NCBI GenBank assembly: GCA_036417435.1
Contig: CM070904.1
Location: forward strand, 15,730,835 to 15,794,834
Length of the DNA stretch: 64,000 bases
Reading direction: 5' to 3'
Source of the DNA: Inia geoffrensis
Taxonomy: Eukaryota > Chordata > Mammalia > Artiodactyla > Iniidae
Shown piece after piece: positions 59,690 to 64,000 of this stretch (positions are counted from its first letter, which is position 1; every line of letters begins with the position of its first letter). The translations under genes and the position numbers were made by a program. Under the pieces are notes generated by a model. That model did no database searches, was not told the origin of the DNA, and saw nothing but the letters and a program-made list of their open reading frames with translations.

Positions 59690-59830
59690 CAGAACCAGAA
59701 GATGCCTCTGAGATCACAAGACAGCTCCTCTTCTAACAAGGACAGTAAGGACAAGAGAAATTAAATGGCTAGCCTAAGGGCATCCAGTTACTTGTAAAGT
59801 GAAGGGGGCTGGAATCCAAGTGTCAACTCT
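59690..59830 (-). mobile_element. MIR-family fragment, antisense
   Basis: ATTAAATGGCTAGCCTAAGG, then CATCCAGTTACTTGTAAAGT and GGGGCTGGAATCCAAGTGTC fit a reversed MIR/MIR3. Confidence 0.5.
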
Positions 59831-60364
59831 CAGTCCTTTTCACTTTGCATCGAGCTGAATTAGAGGTGTCATTGCCTGTAAGGCAATGTTTTCTTCGTTC
59901 CAAAGCAGATGTTTGGGTCTCCTTTGTATCTGTATTATGTATTGTACTGCATTAGAAGCTAATGTCTCCTTCCCACCTCACCAGCATTGGTTTCTATACA
60001 ATGGTGTTGACTTTTGATTCCAGACCTCTGTGTGGTTGAAAGTTGATGAGCAGGTAAATTCTTCCTTTATCCTGGGAAACAGTGCTTTCTGACTTGTGGG
60101 TGAGCTAACCTCAAGTGTGAGCTTAGACACATGTTCCTACGAAAACTTCATACTGCTCCCTGATACCAGCACCGCACCTCTCTCTTGTATACCCCCATCT
60201 TCTCACTCCTAGTCTTTCATGGACAGTGCATCAACATTTGAAATCATCTCATAAATTAATTCATTCTAGAGATGTTGATGACTGGTAATTGTTTTACTTT
60301 TCACTTTTGCTCAAAATTTTTGCATTTCAACAGGGGAATTTCTAGTACTGCGAAGCTTTGATAG
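59831..60364. other. Single-copy sequence, no gene seen
   Basis: No repeat family or gene recognised. Confidence 0.4.
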
Positions 60365-60545
60365 AAGAGTTCTCAACCATGGCTGCACATTAGAATCAGC
60401 TGTCGAGCTGTATCAAACTCCTGGAGCCTGGGGTCCTTATTCTCAGATATTCTAATTAAACTGGTCCTGAAGGAGCCTGGAGCAATAGTAATTTTTTAAA
60501 AGCTCTTCAGGTGATGCCAAAGTATAACTATTATTGAAAACCCTT
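60365..60545 (+). mobile_element. MER5-like hAT-Charlie DNA transposon
   Basis: GAGTTCTCAACCATGGCTGC, then CACATTAGAATCAGCTGTCG, a middle TCTAATTAAACTGGTCC and CTCTTCAGGTGATGCCAAAG near the end, about 180 bp. Non-autonomous and old. Confidence 0.65.
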
Positions 60546-60869
60546 GCTTAACTATGAAGGATGACATTCCCAAAGCATTGCGGATTCCTATGGCTACCAG
60601 GAAGATTTGCTACAGTGAATGCCTCAGTCCCTTCCTAAAACAGAGCATACAGCTCTTGCTGCTGCATCTCTGTGTGGGGTCCAAGGAAGTCTCAGGGAAA
60701 GTGGAGTGAATGGCAGTTGACCAAGGCAGGGAAACTACCTGGGGACAGAACATTTTCAGTCAGTCTTGTCCAGTTTGCTCTTAGTTAGGATGTTTAGTTT
60801 CACCTAAATCTCTCCAACTAGATAGAAATTAAATTGGACATTGAAAACTGGCAGTATGTGGGCCAATTT

Positions 60870-63800
60870 CGATCCACCCATGTTGTCACAAATGGCAGGG
60901 TTTCCTCCTTTTTATGGCTGAATAATATTCCATTGCATATATATATATATATTCTTTATTAATCCATAATGGACATGTATTAGGTTGTTTCCATGTCTTG
61001 GCTACTATGAATAATGCTACAATGAACATGGGAGTACAGATGCCTCTTCAAGATAGTGATTTCATCTTCAGATATATACTCAGAAGTGAAATTGCTGGTT
61101 CATATGGTAGTTCTATTTTTAAATTTTGGAGGAATCTCCATACTTTTTTCCATAGTAGCTGTACCAATTTAAATTCCCACCATTTTGCACCAGGGTTTCC
61201 TGGTGCATCCTTATCTTTTCGATAATAACCACTCTAAAAAATGTGAGATATCTCATTGTGGCTTTGATTTGTATTTCCCTAATGGTAAATAATGTTGAAC
61301 ACCATTTCATGTACTCACTGGATCCTTTTTTCTTCTTTGGAAAACTGTATATGCAAATCCTCTCCATTTTTAAAGTTGAATTATTATTGGTTTTTTGCTA
61401 TTGAGTTTATGAGTTTCTTATACATTTTTGGATATTAACACCTTATCAGATACATGGTTTGCAAATATTTTCTCCCATCCCAAAAGAATAGATACTGGTA
61501 TATGTATAACTGCATCACTTTGCTGTACACCTGAAACTAACACAACATCGTTAATCAAATATACCCCATAATAAAATAAAAATAAAAAAAAAAATTTTCT
61601 CCCATTCTGTAGGATGCCTTTTTATTTGGTTGATTGTTTCTTTTGCTGTGCAGAAGTTTTTTCATTTAATGTAGTCCCACTGATTTTTCTTTGCTTTTGT
61701 TACTTGTGCTTTTGTTGTCATATCCAAAATACTCATTGCCATGACCAAGGTCATGGGTATTTTTCCTTGTGTTTTCTATTAGAAGTTTTACAGTTTCATG
61801 TCTTATGTTTATGTCACTGATCAATTTTGAGTTAATTTTTGTGAGTGGTGTAATATAGAGGTCCAAATTCATTATTTTGCATGTGGATATCTAGTTTTCC
61901 CAACACAATTTGTTGAAGAGACTCTTCTTTCCTCGTTGAGTATTATTCACTCCCTTGGTAAATATTAGTTGACCATATGTTCCAGGTTTTATTTCCAGAC
62001 TCTCAGTTCTGGTCCATTGTTCTGTGCCTGTTTTTATGCAAGTACTATATTGTTTTAATTACTGTAGGTTTTTAATATAGTTTGAAATCAGGAAGTGTAA
62101 TGCCTTCAGCTTTGTTCTTTCTCAAGATTGTTTTTAGGATTGCTTTGTCTATTTCTGTGAAAAATGCCATTGGAATCTTGATAAAGATCGATTTGAATCT
62201 GTAGGTAGCTTTAGGTAGTATGAATATTTTAACAATATTAACTCTCCTGATCTATAACATGAGATATATTTCCATTTAGTGGTGTCTTCTTCAGTTTCTT
62301 TCATCAATGTTATAGTTTTCAGTATATAGATCTTCCACTTCCTTGGTTAAATTTATTAAGTATTTTATTGTTTATTTTATTGTTTTTATTATTCTTAATG
62401 GGATTGTTTTCTTTCTTTTTCAGATAGTTCATTTAGTGTACAGAAATGTAACTTATTTTTGTATGTTGTTTTCTTATCCTGAAACTTTACAGAATTCATT
62501 TATTACATATAAATTATTTTTGTGTGTGGACTCTTTGGGATTTTCTATGTATAAGGTCATGTCATAAGCAAACGGAGACAATTTTACTCCTTCCTTTCCA
62601 TATTAGGTGTCTTTTATTTCTTTTTCTTGTCTAGTTACTCTAACTAGGACTTCCAGTACTCTGTTGAATGGGAATTGTAAGAGTGGGCACACTTGTATTG
62701 TCATTCTTCGAGAGAAAGTTTTCAACCTTTCACCCTTGAGTATGTTGTAAGCTGAGAGTTTGTCATATGTGGCCCTTATTATGTTGAGGTATGTTCCTTT
62801 TATACTCAATCTGTTGAGAATTTTCTTTTTTTAATCAAGAAATGATGTTGAATTTTGCATCTGTGGAGATGATTGTATGATTTTTTGTCTTACATTTTGT
62901 TAACATGTTGTATCACATTTATTGATTTGCATATATTGAACCATCCTTGTATCTCAGGGATAAATCCCATTTGATCATAGTGTATAATCCTTTTAATGTG
63001 CTGATGAATTCAGTTTACTAGTATTTTGTTTAGAATTTTTGCATCCATGTTCATCAGGGATACTGCCTGTAGTTTTCATTTCTCTAGTGTCCTTAACTGG
63101 CTTTAGTGTCAGGGTAATGGTAATTTTTAAAATGAGTTTGGGAGTGTTGCTTCCTCTTTAGTTTTGTAGAAGAGTTTGAGGAGAATTGGCATTAAGTCTT
63201 TTAATATTTGGTAAAATTTTCAAGTGAAGCCGTCTTGTCCTGGGCTTTTCTTTGTTGGGAGGCTTTTGATTACTGATTCAAAAGCCTTACTTGTTCTTGT
63301 TCTGCTCAGATCTTCTATTTCTTCATAAATCAGATTTGATAGGTTGTATAATTCTAAGAATTTATTCATTTCTTCTAAGTTGTCTAATTTGTTTGTATGT
63401 CTGTGTTATCAATTGTAATGTTTCCTCTTTAATTTATAATCTTGAGTTATTTCTTCTTTTTCTTGTTAAGTCTAGGGAGCAATTTGTCAATTTTATCTTT
63501 TCAAAAAACCAACTCTTAATTTCTTGATCTTTTCTATTGTTTTTATGATCTCCATTTCGTTTATTTCTGCTCTGATTTTTGTTATGTCCTTCCTTTTGCT
63601 AACTTTGGGCTTAGTTTGTTCTTGTTTTTCTAATTCTTTAATGTGTAAGGTTAAGCTGTTTATTTGAGATTTTTCTTTTTTCTTAATGTAGGCATTCATT
63701 ACTGTGACCTTGCCTCTGAGTACTGCTTTCCAAAACTTAAGTTTTGGTATGTAGTGTTTCCATTTGTGTTTGTTTCAATATATATTTTTACTTTCCTTTT

Positions 63801-64000
63801 TTATTTCATTTTTGACCCATTGGTCGTTCAGGAGTGTGTTGTTTAATTTCCATGTATTTGTGAGTTTTCCAGTTTTCTTTCTATTATTGATTTCTGGTTT
63901 CAAACTATTTTGTTCTGAAAAAAATACTTGTTATAATTTCAGTCTTTTAAATTTTGCTGAGATTCATTTTATGAACTAACATATGATTTATCATGGAGAA
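60870..64000 (-). mobile_element. Old L1, antisense, continues past the window
   Basis: Reverse-complement L1 from the ORF2 3' end (AATAATATTCCATTGCATAT; GTTTCCATGTCTTGGCTACT) through reverse transcriptase (readable [19 protein letters not shown] at 62,603-62,809) to the linker (NSLTLHIKELEKQEQTKP at 63,493-63,699). More diverged than the 31-44-kb L1s and full of stops. Contains an (AT)n run near 60,938 and a younger L1 tail insertion at 61,479. Confidence 0.85.
61479..61593 (+). mobile_element. Very short 5'-truncated L1 tail, sense
   Basis: About 115 bp of L1 3'-UTR end (CACTTTGCTGTACACCTGAA) with an A-rich tail, inserted into the older antisense L1. The duplication ATTTTCTCCCAT at 61,467-61,478 and 61,594-61,605 is perfect. 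Confidence 0.85.

Overview
The window is non-coding mammalian DNA, most likely from a cetacean (whale or dolphin). The key evidence is six copies of the tRNA-derived CHR SINE, whose head reads GGGCTTCCCTGGTGGCGCAG and whose copies have intact target-site duplications. L1 copies of a cetartiodactyl type are also present. No ruminant BovB or Bov-tA elements and no primate Alu were seen. There is no intact protein-coding gene. Apparent ORFs are repeat-derived, low-complexity or chance ORFs. The only host-gene remains are a processed pseudogene of ribosomal protein L17 (RPL17) at about 48.7-49.4 kb and a possible 58-bp exon at 18,535-18,592 (+). The window is therefore intergenic or lies inside a very long intron.

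Layout. 0-10 kb: mostly single-copy sequence with a 5'-truncated L1, two CHR SINEs, a MER20 DNA transposon and simple repeats. 10.1-11.4 kb: an ancient MLT1-type LTR split by a 781-bp L1-derived mini-element that joins L1 5'-UTR to L1 3'-UTR and lacks both ORFs. 11.4-17 kb: single-copy sequence with MIR and L2 fossils. 17.0-18.0 kb: a 53-bp minisatellite of about 18.4 copies with a 6-copy (318-bp) higher-order repeat. 18.0-31.2 kb: single-copy sequence, the candidate exon, three SINEs and old antisense L1 pieces. 31.2-44.1 kb: a full-length L1 on the minus strand, flanked by a long target-site duplication. It is interrupted by a SINE (32.5 kb) and by a second full-length L1 in the same orientation (34.2-40.5 kb). 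44-52 kb: single-copy sequence, MIR/L2, the RPL17 pseudogene and a second MLT1 LTR. 52.4-55 kb: an old antisense L1 carrying two solo retroviral LTRs in opposite orientations. 57.4-58.1 kb: a MER20 element in which a 7-bp unit expanded to a ~413-bp array. 60.9-64 kb: an old antisense L1 that runs off the window.

Nothing here works as an operon or pathway. The biology is retrotransposition, nested insertion, tandem-repeat birth and decay. Nearly every sizeable L1 piece lies on the minus strand. That would fit an intron transcribed on the plus strand, the strand of the candidate exon, but this is inference. Family names were assigned from memory of consensus sequences. The strongest calls rest on comparisons between copies within the window and on target-site duplications read directly.
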